Shown here: positions 48,493 to 62,497 of the stretch, one piece after another
Numbering within the stretch: position 1 is the first letter of the stretch
How the letters are laid out: each line of letters opens with the position of its first letter
DNA from: Streblospio benedicti
Lineage: Eukaryota > Annelida > Polychaeta > Spionida > Spionidae
DNA length: 64,000 nucleotides
Reading direction: 5' to 3'
Assembly: GCA_019095985.1 (NCBI GenBank)
Contig: CM032664.1
Location: 23,143,390 to 23,207,389 of the forward strand
Notes under the pieces: generated by a model
What the model saw: only the letters and a program-made list of their open reading frames with translations
Database searches by the model: none
Told to the model about the DNA's origin: nothing
Made by a program: the position numbers and the translations under genes

Positions 48493-49593
48493 TTATTTCA
48501 TGTCCAGTGTAATCATACATCGTTCAATTAGAATTTTGAATATTTTATCTTCATACAAACAACGGAAGTCTTCTTTCATTGTACTTAAGATCTCTTTTTT
48601 CTCCTCTGTATATTTACTGTCCTTTTCTATTAGTTCATAAGCATGAGCTATTTCTGATATACAATTTGATAATTTAGTTGGTCGAAATCCTAAGGATGAT
48701 ATAGCTTTTGTATTGTCAATGGGACCACGTTCTACCGATGGATAGATATGGGGCACATTGTTCTTGGATGAGTACTGGATATTGACTGTTTTGTTGTTGA
48801 CACATTGCGCTAAAATTTGAAGTAAACACTTTAACGTAATTGTTTCAGTACATCCTAAATTGTATGCTGAATTGATTAAACTAGGGGATAGACTATTTCT
48901 GCTCAAAAGGTCTGTTATCAATGTTGCTACATCATTCACATAGACAACACTGATTGGTTGATCTCTCAGATCTTGAGGTATGAAAATAGGAATGTCTGCT
49001 TTTGCTGCTTGTATCCATAATTGATATTGCCACCATCTTTCTGTCGAATCTTTTGCACCAATCACATCAGCAAGCCTAAAAATCAAATATGGAATTCCGC
49101 CCTTTTGGAATTGTTTTGCTAAGACTTCTTCACACTTCAGTTTTTTATGACCATAGGAATCTTTCTTCTTCAATTGTTTTCTTTTTTCATGGCTTGATGG
49201 TCTGTTTGCATCAATTTCCTTTGAAGGTGAAGAGTGAGATTTTTCACAAACCTCGTAAATAGAATCTGAGCTGATGTAGACATATAATTTAGCTGATGCT
49301 TTGAAAAGTTTAACAACATCCTTTACAGCATTAGATTCATATCCACTAAAATCTACAATGGCATGAATTTCTTCTGATTGTGACAAATCAACCAATGGTT
49401 TACAATCTTCAATATCTCTATCCCTGTTGAATTTTATGCATTTCACAAATGGTTTTATGGTGTCATTTGTGTCCCAATCCCAACTTTTGCCTCTATTTAC
49501 AACCCATATGTTAAATAGGCCAGTGTCCAGTAATGATTTACAAGTCACTGATCCAATGAATCCATTTCCCCCCAACAGCAAAAGATTCTTCAT
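48493..49593 (-). CDS. NAD(P)-binding epimerase/dehydratase-like protein, extended SDR
   Basis: 366 residues in one exon. The glycine-rich nucleotide-binding loop GGNGFIG sits at 8-14 behind a short beta strand, as in extended short-chain dehydrogenases. YISSDS (106-111) supplies the usual Ser, and Y147-x3-K151 (in DSYGHKK) fits the catalytic YxxxK pair. IFRLADVIG and VYVNDVATLI are typical of the substrate half of NAD-dependent epimerases. Overall it resembles the CSP41-like / sugar-nucleotide epimerase branch, but substrate and reaction cannot be told. The cytosol is likely, as no signal peptide is seen. The ATG at 49593 was chosen; the codon two positions upstream is TTG. It is head to head with FBXO33 and convergent with CCDC158. 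Confidence 0.8.
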   Translation of the reverse strand: MKNLLLLGGNGFIGSVTCKSLLDTGLFNIWVVNRGKSWDWDTNDTIKPFVKCIKFNRDRDIEDCKPLVDLSQSEEIHAIVDFSGYESNAVKDVVKLFKASAKLYVYISSDSIYEVCEKSHSSPSKEIDANRPSSHEKRKQLKKKDSYGHKKLKCEEVLAKQFQKGGIPYLIFRLADVIGAKDSTERWWQYQLWIQAAKADIPIFIPQDLRDQPISVVYVNDVATLITDLLSRNSLSPSLINSAYNLGCTETITLKCLLQILAQCVNNKTVNIQYSSKNNVPHIYPSVERGPIDNTKAISSLGFRPTKLSNCISEIAHAYELIEKDSKYTEEKKEILSTMKEDFRCLYEDKIFKILIERCMITLDMK

Positions 49594-50348
49594 ATTCAAT
49601 GTATTTACTTGGTATCACCAGAATTCTATGTATTATTAGTTTAATTATGATATTAGATAAATTTATGAATATTTACCATTTTTTTCAAAGGAGCCTGTTG
49701 TTTATATTTGAAAAGGGCACAACACAACATATTTTGACGGCTGAACGTTCAAACGGCTCCAACGAAATCACTGTCTCCAAAGTGTGAACTGTGATCCTTT
49801 TTTCAAAGCTTCAGTAAAAGAAAATTATATTTAGTTTAGAATTACATTTAGTTGTACGCTAATAAAAAGTGCTGATGGATGTTTGTGTTGGTAGTATGTT
49901 TACTATGATATAAAACAGGTGAGGATTTAGGGAAATGTGTTTATTGATATAGGGAGACAGTCATGTATAAAGGTAACCCGAAAATCCTGGCCTACATTTC
50001 GATAAATCTTCTTTACTAGCTAGCTGTCTTAATGCCGAATGTATTTGGTTAGTATAAAGGTAGATAATCCTAAGAAATATTTAATCAATGAAACTGACTG
50101 TGTGTCAACTCTATTTTTAGAAAGACTGTCATTATTTGTTTTGCATTACTACCAAGAAGCAATATAGTCCTATCTCAATCTGTATGTGTAATTTATAGCA
50201 ATCCCAAAATAATAGTATGGCTTTGAGAAAGCATCCCAGTGTATAAGGGTATACCCATAATTAAGATAATAAAATGTCTGAGTAGATATAGATACTATCT
50301 AGTACTAGTGAGTTCTAACTGTGTTTGTTGAAGGTATATTTCCCAAAC
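49594..50348. promoter_or_regulatory. Shared upstream region of two divergent genes
   Basis: The 755 bases between the start codons of the epimerase-like gene (-) and FBXO33 (+) must contain both promoters. It is AT-rich and no TATA box or CpG cluster stands out. A splice-acceptor-like site near 50330-50345 cannot be excluded. Confidence 0.4.
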
Positions 50349-53300
50349 ATGGATGGTAGCAGTTCAATACCAGCAGACAGTTTGCCAGACTTCAGTGATC
50401 TTCCAGATGTTGTTTGGGTGCAAGTATTAAAGTGAGTATATATAATAAGTTATGTTTCTGTGGCAGATCGAGTGCACAGTGAGTTGGACTCATGGCGAGG
50501 TCATGGGTGTGGTTCCTGGTCGTGTCTGGTGGTGGATGTTGAGATAATTAACTCATTCCTAACAATGACTTGTTGCTAGCCGCTGGGAACGCTAGTGCAG
50601 TAGCATTAGTAGTAAGTGTGCTTCTGTGGCCGAGTGGATAGGGAGTTGGTCTCGTGACCAGAAGGTCTTGGGTTCAAATCACGGTCGGGTCTGGTGGTAA
50701 GTGTTGAGCAAACTTACCTCTAACAGGTTGCACACTGCTCCGTGGTACCTACACATTAAATAGGTACAGGTCAGCAAGTGATCGCAAATGTGAATGATTA
50801 GCACGTCTGCGCCGCTACGGTAGCAATTGTGCTGTATGCTCCCGGGGGAGTTGAGAAAGATATGGTGTGATAAGGTGTGATAAGGATGCCAACGGCCTGG
50901 TGTGAATGTAAAGTCGTGAGAGCACTAGAATCATGGCTATAAACCACCACATTTACATTTACATTATATCCAGGTCTAACTGGTTGCACATTGATCAGTG
51001 GTGACACGTACATTATTCAACTATAGGTACAGGCAGGAATAAATTCCTGGTACAGGTCAGCTGAGTTGCATTGATGTGAGTGATTAGCAGAATTACAATT
51101 GTGCTGTATGTCTCCCAAGAGAGTTGAGAAAAGCAGTACAGAACAACAAGGATATCAATGACCTNNNNNNNNNNNNNNNNNNNNNNNNNNNNNNNNNNNN
51201 NNNNNNNNNNNNNNNNNNNNNNNNNNNNNNNNNNNNNNNNNNNNNNNNNNNNNNNNNNNNNNNNGGTAGTTATGCCTCTTGGAACTTAGAAATTTTGCGC
51301 TTCTTATTAGCAGGGATATTATATTCTACAATTTTTATAGCAGTTATGCCTCTTTGTTAGACTTTGAACTGAGGAATTTTTTGCCTCCTATACTAATAGG
51401 TTGTCTCTGCTACGCCTCTTATACTACTCAACATACAGCAATGAAACTTGGTTTATAATAAGAACTTCATATGTAGATGTGCATATTCACAGGAATGTTG
51501 TATTCATATAACATTCCTGTTACACGCGACGCAGGTCCAGACATCATTAGGTCTCGCTTGTTATACTTAAAGTCTAATGTGTAGATCTACCACAGTCAAA
51601 CTCGGCTTTTCGTAACCAGTAAAATTAATCAGTATATACAATGATATGTATGGATGAAACACATATTACCACTGACTCACTGACCAATACTAATTATAGA
51701 AGTATAAGACAGGAATAACAGCCAAAAGACTAAATTTTATGGTGGTTGTTTTCTTTTAGCAAACTATATAGATCTACCAATAGCAAACTATAAAGGTCTT
51801 TTTGTCAACAGATTGCCCCAAATACAACCATTTTTACTCCAATTTAAACAAAAATCTTGGGGGGGGGGGGGGATTTCCCCCAGACCCCGCCCCCCTGATG
51901 GGCTTCTTGCCTACAGCACTCCTTGTAGTGTCTTCGGCACTGTTTTTCAAAAATGTAGTTGTGCATACACATCAGCAATATTCTGCCTACGCCACTGGAT
52001 TTTGTGAAGCATTTGATAATGCATCTATTTCAATCCTACTTCTCAAGCTATTCTTGTGATATTATATTTATGAATCTGGGACCGTATTATATTCATTTAG
52101 AATCGCAAATATTGGGAAATAAAGTAGTACTTGTACACATTTTTTGATTGTCTAGCTCTTACCCACATGCTCCCACCAACTGTTCTTTTTTAGAAAAAAT
52201 TTAGTAATCTTCGAGAACTTCCCAGTGGGCAAAAAAATTTTTTTCACCCCAATTATGGTAGATTCCACCATAAATTGCCCACTGGGTTATGGTAAATTAA
52301 TTTACATATATATAGAGTCTATATTAATTTTCAGATACCTAGAGCTAAAAGACCGTGTTCAAGCTTCTCGCACCTGCCATGCTTTGAACCATGTTTTTCA
52401 TCATCCATCACTTTGGTATTCTGCTGAAATTAAATTACTGGGTTCGATTGCTAGGTAAGCTTTATTAAAAATAACAGATCAATTTTTGCGAATTTTAGTT
52501 GATGCTTTTTAGCATGAAGGTTTATGTCTTGTTTTTTTATGTCATTGCAGGTACAGCGAATCCAGTATACTTATGCCAAGCTGGTACAAGATTTATGTAA
52601 ATAAGTTTGGATCTTATTTTCAAGATTTAACACTCAGCATCACACATTTTTTCAGTGAGCTTCCAAAGGTAATTTGAACTAGTTAGATTTATCTTATTAT
52701 GTACGGTATTAATTATGATCATAATGATTTTATACTAAAATACTTTACTATCTGCAAAGTTTAACAATGATAGATATTTTAATATTGAAGATACTGTTTA
52801 TTTATATGAAATCTAAACAGTTTACAGCATGTGATAATTATATTTTTTTTAATCGAGAACTGCGGGTTGTATATTCATGAAAGAAATCATCACATTGAAA
52901 TATTGAGACATAATTTATTTATTTTTTTCTTCTGATGTATGAACAATTTTTAAAAGAACATTGTTTTCTTAATATTTCTAGGAGTGCTTGGAAGTGTTAG
53001 ATGCTCTTAGTGCCAACTGCCGATTAGAAAAATTGACACTGACTGTGGGTTCCGTTGTTGTCAAAGGTGCATCCGACGTGCCGGCAAAAAGTGCCCATCT
53101 TGCTGTTCTTGCTAATATTGTGTCGCGTGCATTTAGAATGAAAAAATTCATTTTAAAATCTTGGCCCCTGCACAGGAATGTTGTACATACAGTGAACATT
53201 TTAAAGGTAAATTAATCATTATAAAAGTCGCTGCTGGAAATAGTTCGAGACTAATTCCATATTCTCTATTTAGATAATAATTAGAAATACCGATTCATAC

Positions 53301-55892
53301 TTCAATTATAATTTTGATATTATGTAAAAAATAAATACTAAGTAAGACAGATCAATTCTAGGTTTGAATATTTGCAGGTATTATGTGAGAATGACAAACT
53401 TAATGAGCTGGAAATGCTAAGTTTATACTGGAAGAGTGCCAGTGAAACAACGTGGGCTACGTTAAATGCAAACCTTCCCTCACCTGAGGATGTGTATCAC
53501 ACTGTATGTCACTTCACAAGGTTGACCACGTTATGTTTACAGGTTAGATCTTGTACAATTTCAATTAGCGATTTCACATTCAATTTATGATAAAATACAT
53601 GTATGATGGTGAAAAACGTTTCTTATTTTCAGTCAACCATGTTGGATGATCGAGTTATATCTGAACTTGCTGGTGCGTTGCACACACCACTTCGACGTTT
53701 GGGAATTCTTCTAACATTTTCAAGAACTGAACCTCTGGGTAGTATACCTGATGTAAAAACACGTTCTTGGACCACACTGAAGGAGCATTGTCCTAATTTG
53801 AAGGTAGTGGAATATTTTAAAGATACAGGCTCTACATATCATTAGAGAGTGAATAACTGAAAGTGTACATTTATTTATTTTTTAAATAGTAGTCTCTTCC
53901 AAGAACAAGTACAATGTAAACTAAGCCTTATTTTAAATCACTTGCAACAGGTTGATGTTACGGTTGTGACAAGGGTGCCTTATTTTGATCTTCATGGATT
54001 TCTCAAACCTGAAATTCCTCTGGAAGCAATTAGTTTTATGAAATATTCTCAATGTACTAAAGAAGATTATAGGTAAATATTTTTATCAATATTTATTACT
54101 TACCCGGTATGTTAATTTAAAACATTACACTCCACAATCATTTTTTTTTATCAAAAACTTATTAAACTTACATTACATGTATCAATTTAGAATAGTACAC
54201 TCCTCTCAATTTGTCTTAATTTTCATTTTTAAGAGCTCTCTGTGATAAATACTGCCACTGTCTAAGGAAGTTTAATGACTACAGTGATGGAACAGATTGT
54301 GATAGCAATATTATTTTGTTGGTCAACTCATGTCAAAAGCTTGACGACTTTTTGTACATGGGCCGTATTCATGCTGACACAGTTTGCCACCTAGCTGGTC
54401 TAAGAGGCAAAAACTGGTATAGATTTCAGGTATGCATCTTATCTAGACATACATGTATGTACCTACTGTACTAAAGTTGATTTATTTATCAAAGGTTTTG
54501 CTGTCCAAAACCATTTCTTTGTAGAATATGTAAAAGGAAAAGTCACCAGGTAAAAGGAAAAGTTACCAGGATGAATGTTTTTACACAGTTTGAGTATTTG
54601 TCACTAACGGGACCCAGTATTGGAATGGTTTGTAAAGTCAGCAACACCTTGTAAAGGATTGGGCCACTTTACATTGGCATAATACTTTGAGTTCCTTGGT
54701 TGAGGCGCCACCCTCCTCTGATTAAGGCTCAGAGGAGGGAGAAGCCGGTTCTTGTGATCAATGAAACTTTAATGTCATTTGTATCTTTTATTCCATGCAA
54801 AGTCGAAGGTACAACAATTCAAAATCTAGGCATCAATTTACAACAAGTACATCGAATCCAGCATCACGAATCAAGAATACATCTAGACATAAGGATACCA
54901 TAGAGCAAACCAGCAGCTGTACATATACTAATTTCACAAGCCTTTGTCAGCAATATCTGACCACATTAGTTTCTTAGTTAAACTGGTAATATCAAGACTA
55001 TTACCCTGCCACGACTCACATTGGCAGTTTATTAAAAGCTAATCAATGTTTTAAACACGCTTGTACTATAATTAGTATATTTGCCGACAGAAAGTCTGGT
55101 TTCTCTAATTACAGCGACGCGCATCACAAACATGATAATTTCTGGCATAACAATCTAAATGAAAACATAACATGCTCTACTTTAAATAGGCCATCTCTTT
55201 ACAACCTGAAGAGATATTGAAAATAACTAATACTTCTAAATTGATCTTTCTGAGTATTTTTAATTCTTAGCAATCCTAGAAATATGTCTTTTTTATATTG
55301 ACGCTATTGAAAGGCAGTACAGTTTTTTAAATGTGTTTACAATTACTAATATACATAATGTTTGAAAATCACTAGAATAGTAAAAAGATATTCACAAATA
55401 AAATGAAGTACCGTAAGAAAGATTTTCTGATTTATAATCTATTGTAATTCTAAATTGAAATAACTTTACTAATTCATCTTTAAATTATATCACAGACTCT
55501 AATTGTTATTCTCTGACAGAACCAGATTTTATAAAATGGCAATTTAATGTAGTCAACAATAGTAGGCTGGTGTGACAGTTCGGGTCTGTAACAATAACAA
55601 TCAATTTACATTTCAGCTGAATTATGATAACATCCAGACGTATGACCAAGATGTAGTTTATGATGAAAACATTGTGATTCAAAGTACAGATGATGGAAAC
55701 TTTGTTTTTCATCAACCTCCTTGGGTTCAGTTGTCAGACGAAGTACATCAAAACAGACTTAAAAAAATGATCATCAATGTAGGAAAAAAAATTGGCAAGT
55801 TGTGGAGACCATTAAATAGTAAATATATGAATGACATATGGGAGGAAAATCAAGCAAACATTGGAATAGTACCAGCAAGTGCAGTACGGTAG
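50349..55892 (+). CDS. FBXO33: F-box/LRR-type protein, FBXO33-like
   Basis: Nine exons: 50349-50431, 52335-52454, 52551-52668, 52982-53206, 53378-53542, 53633-53803, 53951-54072, 54234-54429, 55617-55892; total 1,476 nt, 491 residues, GT-AG throughout. F-box proteins couple targets to the SKP1-CUL1 ubiquitin ligase. The F-box is at about 16-60 (DLPDVVWVQVLKYLELKDRV, ASRTCHALNHVFHHPSLW). Degenerate leucine-rich repeats follow. In the C-half, LKPEIPLEAISF, LVNSCQKL and HLAGLRG align with human FBXO33 (555 residues) as I recall it; that family is linked to YB-1 turnover. FBXO39 is the next alternative. Intron 1 is 1.9 kb and holds SINEs, an assembly gap and a 66-bp palindromic MITE. Confidence 0.85.
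50461..51164 (+). repeat. SINE cluster in FBXO33 intron 1
   Basis: Three SINE pieces of the family at 12415-12660: a diverged head (50461-50580), a nearly full copy (50617-50958) and a 3' body piece (about 50973-51164) that runs into the assembly gap. Shared blocks include GGTTGCACA, GGTACAGGTCAGC, GTGAATGATTAGCA and TTGTGCTGTATG. The cluster probably explains the gap. Confidence 0.75.
50617..50958 (+). repeat. tRNA-derived SINE, near full length
   Basis: The head has GTGGCCGAGTGGATAGG (A box, Ser/Leu-tRNA-like) and GGGTTCAAATCACGG (B box) about 40 bases apart. Next comes the body GTGTTGAGCAAACTTACC, and the end is ACATTTACATTTACATT. It matches the copy at 12415-12660. Confidence 0.8.
51165..51264. 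other. Assembly gap (100 N)
   Basis: Exactly 100 N, presumably a placeholder. It is inside FBXO33 intron 1 and does not break the coding model. Confidence 0.95.
51265..51560. repeat. Unclassified repeat-like sequence after the gap
   Basis: TTATGCCTCTT recurs with variants (AGTTATGCCTCTTTG, CTACGCCTCTTATAC), followed by a GGAATGTTGTATTCATATAACATTCC hairpin-like segment of interrupted inverted halves. This looks like the edge of a dispersed element but cannot be assigned. Confidence 0.35.
52221..52286. repeat. 66-bp palindromic mini-MITE
   Basis: CCCAGTGGGCAA at the left and TTGCCCACTGGG at the right form a perfect 12-bp inverted repeat. Inside, TATGGT...ACCATA is also inverted. A diverged left half of the same sequence occurs at about 30735-30790 (CCCAGCGAGCAAAAAAAATT). 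It lies 49 bases upstream of FBXO33 exon 2. Confidence 0.75.
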
Positions 55893-56534
55893 TGTACTTT
55901 CAAACGATTTAATTGACCAAATATATACATACCGGTACCCGGTACCTTAAACTATAGTGGATCTTGAAGACACTTCAGTATAGTGGAACCCTCAGTTCCG
56001 TTACTTACATCAATTGTGAACATGCCGGGTAGGTAGATACAGGTGATCCTTTTCCACCTAAAAATTCCATTTTCATAGGGTTTTTGGCATGTATTCAGCT
56101 TTTATACAGATGAAACTCAGTGTCCCCAGCCTTTTATGGAAACCTTGATCTGCTATGTGTGAGCTTGCATAATATATTATATACAATACAGTGTATGATA
56201 GTTTTATTGGGATAGTTTTTTTTCTGTAGAGTATTGAGTAAAAATGGAAGTGTCATAAACTAGTATTTCAATACTTATTAAAATATGAATTTGGTGCTAT
56301 GTAGATATGGTATAATGAGGGGAACCAAGATATATTTATGAAAAATGATATATACCTAACAGCAAGTCATGCATGTGGTTTTTCGATTAGCCAAGACAGT
56401 TGTACTGTACAATACGAAATGTACCTTTTATGTAAAAGGCTTGATCATGAGATCAGATTTTAAAAGATGATTGATTTTAGACGAGCTATACACAATTTAT
56501 GGAATAAGCTGCAGTACAAGGTATTTAACATCCA

Positions 56535-56999
56535 TTTTTAGCTCACCTGCTGTGAAACAGCTTGTGAGCTTTTGTGATCACCTTTCGTCCGTCCGTCAAC
56601 AATTGTTAGTTATAATGCAAACTGCATAACCCATCCACAGAAACCCATGCAATTTGTTAGCATAATGCAAACAGTCTCTTTGTCATAATGCAAACTGCAT
56701 CATATATGAATCTGTTTCAACTTTATTAAAGCCATAAACTCTAGAATTTTTACTAAATTATTTCTTCATTTTTCAGTTGATGTCACAAAACTTGCATAAA
56801 ACTTGTATGGCTGTATTATCATCGTATAATATTGGAATTATGACCCTGGATATAAAATTAACCCTTTCCAGGGGTGCATCTAAAATATTTTGTATAAATT
56901 GAACCTGTTTCAATATTCACCAGGGCACCTCTCGCTTAATTTTAAAGCCAAATTTACACATGCAAGTGAGCGCTATTAGGACCCTTATGGTCCTCTTGT
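56535..56999. repeat. AGCTCACCTG-type repeat, family C copy 2
   Basis: Starts TTTTTAGCTCACCTGC, has GTGAGCTTTTGTGATCACC and GTCATAATGCAAACTGCAT, and ends CAAGTGAGCGCTATTAGG plus a GGACC...GGTCC hairpin. Non-coding, uninterrupted counterpart of the split copy at 36553-38257. Confidence 0.7.
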
Positions 57000-57445
57000 T
57001 AATAGATTTATTTTAAAGGACCCACATTCATATGGTAGTTTCTAGATGCATAATCATTCTTGAACTAACATACTTTTAAATGCTTGAAAGTGCGTTTCAC
57101 ATGGTCAAGATTAGCCACTTGTATTGACGAGTAAAACCTTGTCGAGGACAAGTAACAAATTTTTGTTGATTTTGCATCCTAATAAAGTTTGTGCAAGATG
57201 CAGATGTTTAGTACTGCTCGTAAGCATAACAAGTAGCACCTTTTCACTAAATCCTAACCCTGATTTCATGGTGTGTATATGTACTTGGTCATATGATAAA
57301 ATGTGATATGTATTTTCTAGTTGAATTTTATTATGATTTAATGTGATCTGCCTCTGTGATGTAATTTAAAAGCTGATTCATAGTCATGTTTAATGCTTAA
57401 TGATTGAACCAATTATTCTGACCATGACTTCACATTTTCCTGTAG

Positions 57446-57611
57446 TAGGTATTCTATAGTATTTTGTGTTATGTATTTTGCATACATGTAATGCTATTTT
57501 CTATAGTAACCAGTTCAATTTAACCACATATTTTAACTACTGGTAGGTATTCTATAGTATTTTGTATAATGTATTTTACATACATGAATGCTGTTTTCTA
57601 TATTAACAGTT
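57446..57611 (+). repeat. Tandem duplication, 98-bp period
   Basis: TAGGTATTCTATAGTATTTTG occurs at 57446 and 57544, each followed by TATGTATTTT / AATGTATTTT, CATACATG and AATGCT. Two copies, the second shorter. Confidence 0.8.
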
Positions 57612-58079
57612 GACTTTATCCCTTCTTTTGTTTCAATATATATACAGTACGCATGATATAAATGGAAATATATATACATGTACATGTATAGTGTAATGTT
57701 TTTTGTCCCTTGGCCGCCCCCCCCTTTTCTCTCCAACCCTCTCTACGCCATCCCCATATAAACAGGTCCAGATCAGTCTGAATGCATCTCAATCACCCCA
57801 TTTCTACTGCTCGGGTTGAAACATGAAATCTGGAACAGATTAAATGCTCCTCCCTTCCTCACCAACATATCATCTGCCACCACCCCTCAAGAAATCTGGG
57901 CTAGACATCACTCTGTGCCCCATCCCTCACAACAGCTCCTGTCAGTATACAGGTCTGGAACAGATTAAATACACCTCCATCACCTTCCTTCCATTGTCAT
58001 ATCGGGTTGCATCCGATTAGATCTGGAACATAGCCCCCTTTCCTCACAACCAACCAAGTTCAGCAATATTTTAAAGATC

Positions 58080-58375
58080 ATAATTTTTGCTGAAATATTC
58101 TTGTAAAATTTCCACATTCTTAATAACCACAAAATCAAAAAGCCACAAATATTTCTAGTTTTACAGTAGACGCCTCCCTCATTTAAAAGTATATGCTAGA
58201 CATTTTTAATAATAAATGTCTGGGCTACAAAATGCAGTATTATTACTACTGTAAAACTAGAAATATTCGCGGCTATTTAATTTCGCGATTTTGATCCATA
58301 AATTACTTCGCGGGTATTTAATTTCGCGTTTTTTAAGAATGTGGAATTTTTATAAGAATATTTCAGCTGAATTAT
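58080..58375. repeat. Foldback repeat, family D (inverted arms)
   Basis: The left arm (58080-58167) ends CTAGTTTTACAGTA and the right arm (from about 58244) begins TACTGTAAAACTAGAAATATTCGCGG. The arms are inverted copies including AAGAATGTGGAA / TTCCACATTCTT, around an 80-bp spacer. The right arm keeps CpG-bearing TTTCGCG motifs that are changed in the left. Confidence 0.7.
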
Positions 58376-58789
58376 TCAACACAGGTTAACAATCAATAAA
58401 TAGAACTTTTCAATTTTATCTTTTATTCATACTTGAAGTAAATATGACAAAGTAATATGACAAGGTGAACCTTGTAGTACGTCGCTTGCCAGCAGAGAAG
58501 ATGAACCCTTTAACACATGCACATTTGCATTAGCAGCAGCCACAGCTGTGTTGGAATCATGTGGCAGATTAAAAACATCTTGATCATTAGAAGCATCATT
58601 GTGTTCTTGAAAAATGAAAGTTGTTTGGCCAAATTATTTTAGGTTTTATATACACACCGAAAATCAACACAGTAGTGTACTGCACATGAATACTGGTATT
58701 TGTTCTGCATCGCTAGATCTAGATGTACGTCACTTGCACTATGAAACGTCGCCCATACAGTTTCTACCGTAAATGTAGTAATATGTGGT

Positions 58790-58888
58790 GCAGTAAAAAA
58801 TATTTGCGGGCTATTTAATTTTGCGGTTTGTATACCACCTGCGAAATTCGCTAATTAAATCATGCGCGAATATTTCTAGTTTTACAGT
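58790..58888. repeat. Palindromic MITE, family D
   Basis: AGTAAAAAATATTTGCGGGC on the left pairs with GCGCGAATATTTCTAGTTTTACAGTA on the right, sharing the terminus of the 58.1-58.4 kb foldback. TA at the edges. Confidence 0.65.
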
Positions 58889-59002
58889 ATTGCAGAGAAT
58901 TTCTATATTGTAAGAATGCCAACATCCTTAGCTTCAGCTAAAAATCTTCTTGTTATTATTTTAAGTAAGAAAGTTACAGATTATACACAGAAAAATAATG
59001 AA

Positions 59003-59418
59003 TTTGGTATTTCTTCTGCTTAGGAAGTAAGGTGGAAGATTCTGCCAGTGGAAGAAACTACCAACCATATATTCACATTATCATGTAGTCATATACATGC
59101 TGTCCTTAGCTTTGAAATACAGTATGTTAACTGTGAAAAGCGGATTGGGAATACGAAGTTACAACCAAAACCCCTCATCGGGGTTATTTATAACCATATT
59201 ATATCAATTTTTTTGGTATTTCTTCTGCTTCGGAAGTAAGGTGGAAGATTCTGGCAGTGGAAGACACTACCAACCATATATTCACATTATCATGTAGTCA
59301 TATACATGCTGTCCTTAGCTTTGAAATACAGGATGTTAACTGTGAAAATCGGATTGGGAATACAAAGTTACAACAAAAACCCCTCATCATAGGTAATAAC
59401 CATATTATATCAATTTGT
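59003..59418 (+). repeat. Tandem duplication, 209-bp period
   Basis: 59003-59211 and 59212-59418 are about 94% alike by eye, each beginning TTTGGTATTTCTTCTGCTT and ending near CCATATTATATCAATTT. Non-coding: the frame in the first copy has no family signature. Confidence 0.85.
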
Positions 59419-60447
59419 CACCACCCTTAAATAGGCATTAATACGAGGGAGCTGTTTATTGATTTAAGAGTCTAACCCAGGGTCTATTTGAGGGGAGTCC
59501 ACAAAACATACAGTACACAAACAAACCATCATCTCTAACCCCAAGCCTATATATTTGGTCAATTATCACCTCAACCCAGAGTTATAGGTCAAATCCAACC
59601 CAAGGACAAGTTTTCACTACTTTCTTCAAGTTAATTCCAAACGGAACAGGCCCAACCGAAGTGCGAAGTAAGTGTTGTATTGCAGTTAATGACACCTGTA
59701 TTTTAATATTTTAATGATGACTCAACAACCAAATACAAGATGATAATTTTATTAGGTGCACAAAAATTTGACAACCATTGTAACATCTGAATGAAATCTT
59801 TCATCTTGCACTTTTTCCCTTTTGACTGGTCGATATAATCTGGAAAAGAAAAAAAAAGAAACCTACATTAAAGTAGATATATCACACAAATTCAATGAAG
59901 GTTGTAATCCATCCTCCTATATACTTTTGCGTGCCATAGAAGAGAGAGAATATAATTGCATCCTCATATAATTCAGGCTTCTTATTCAAATCACAAATTG
60001 TTGAAAACACCCCTCTTTACCAAGACCCAAATTTTCATGGAAAACTATTCACCTGTTCGGGCAATGCAAACATCACATTTTAGTGTCAGCCATGTTCGAT
60101 ATTTCATGTCCAAATAAGAATAAAACTTTACTGATTTTAATAGCGACTATAAGTTTAACTGGCAACTTCATCGAGTTATATAATCCATAGCCCCACCAAT
60201 GGGGAGATATTGTAACAATGAATTATGCATAGCCCAAGAGATAGCCGACTGCTGGTTGTGACCTATTACACATATATTTCCCAAGTAGCCTAACCAATAA
60301 CTACCAATCACAACTTTTTAAACATTTAGCAGTAAAGCCCATCAATATAACATATATTGGGGCGGGCTGCTGCTTAAAAGAACGAATATGGTATATATAT
60401 ATATATTTCCCCAATCATATATAAAAACTGCCAACTTCTTACCAATT

Positions 60448-62497
<2,050 letters not shown>

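Larger units (their letters stand above)
55893..60447. other. Convergent intergenic region, repeat-bearing
   Basis: 3' flanks of FBXO33 (+) and RPS28 (-). It holds a family C repeat (56535-56999), a 98-bp tandem duplication (57446-57611), a C-rich segment near 57717, TACTGTAAAACTAG-type foldbacks (58080-58375 and 58790-58888) and a 209-bp tandem duplication (59003-59418). No gene was recognised. Confidence 0.6.
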
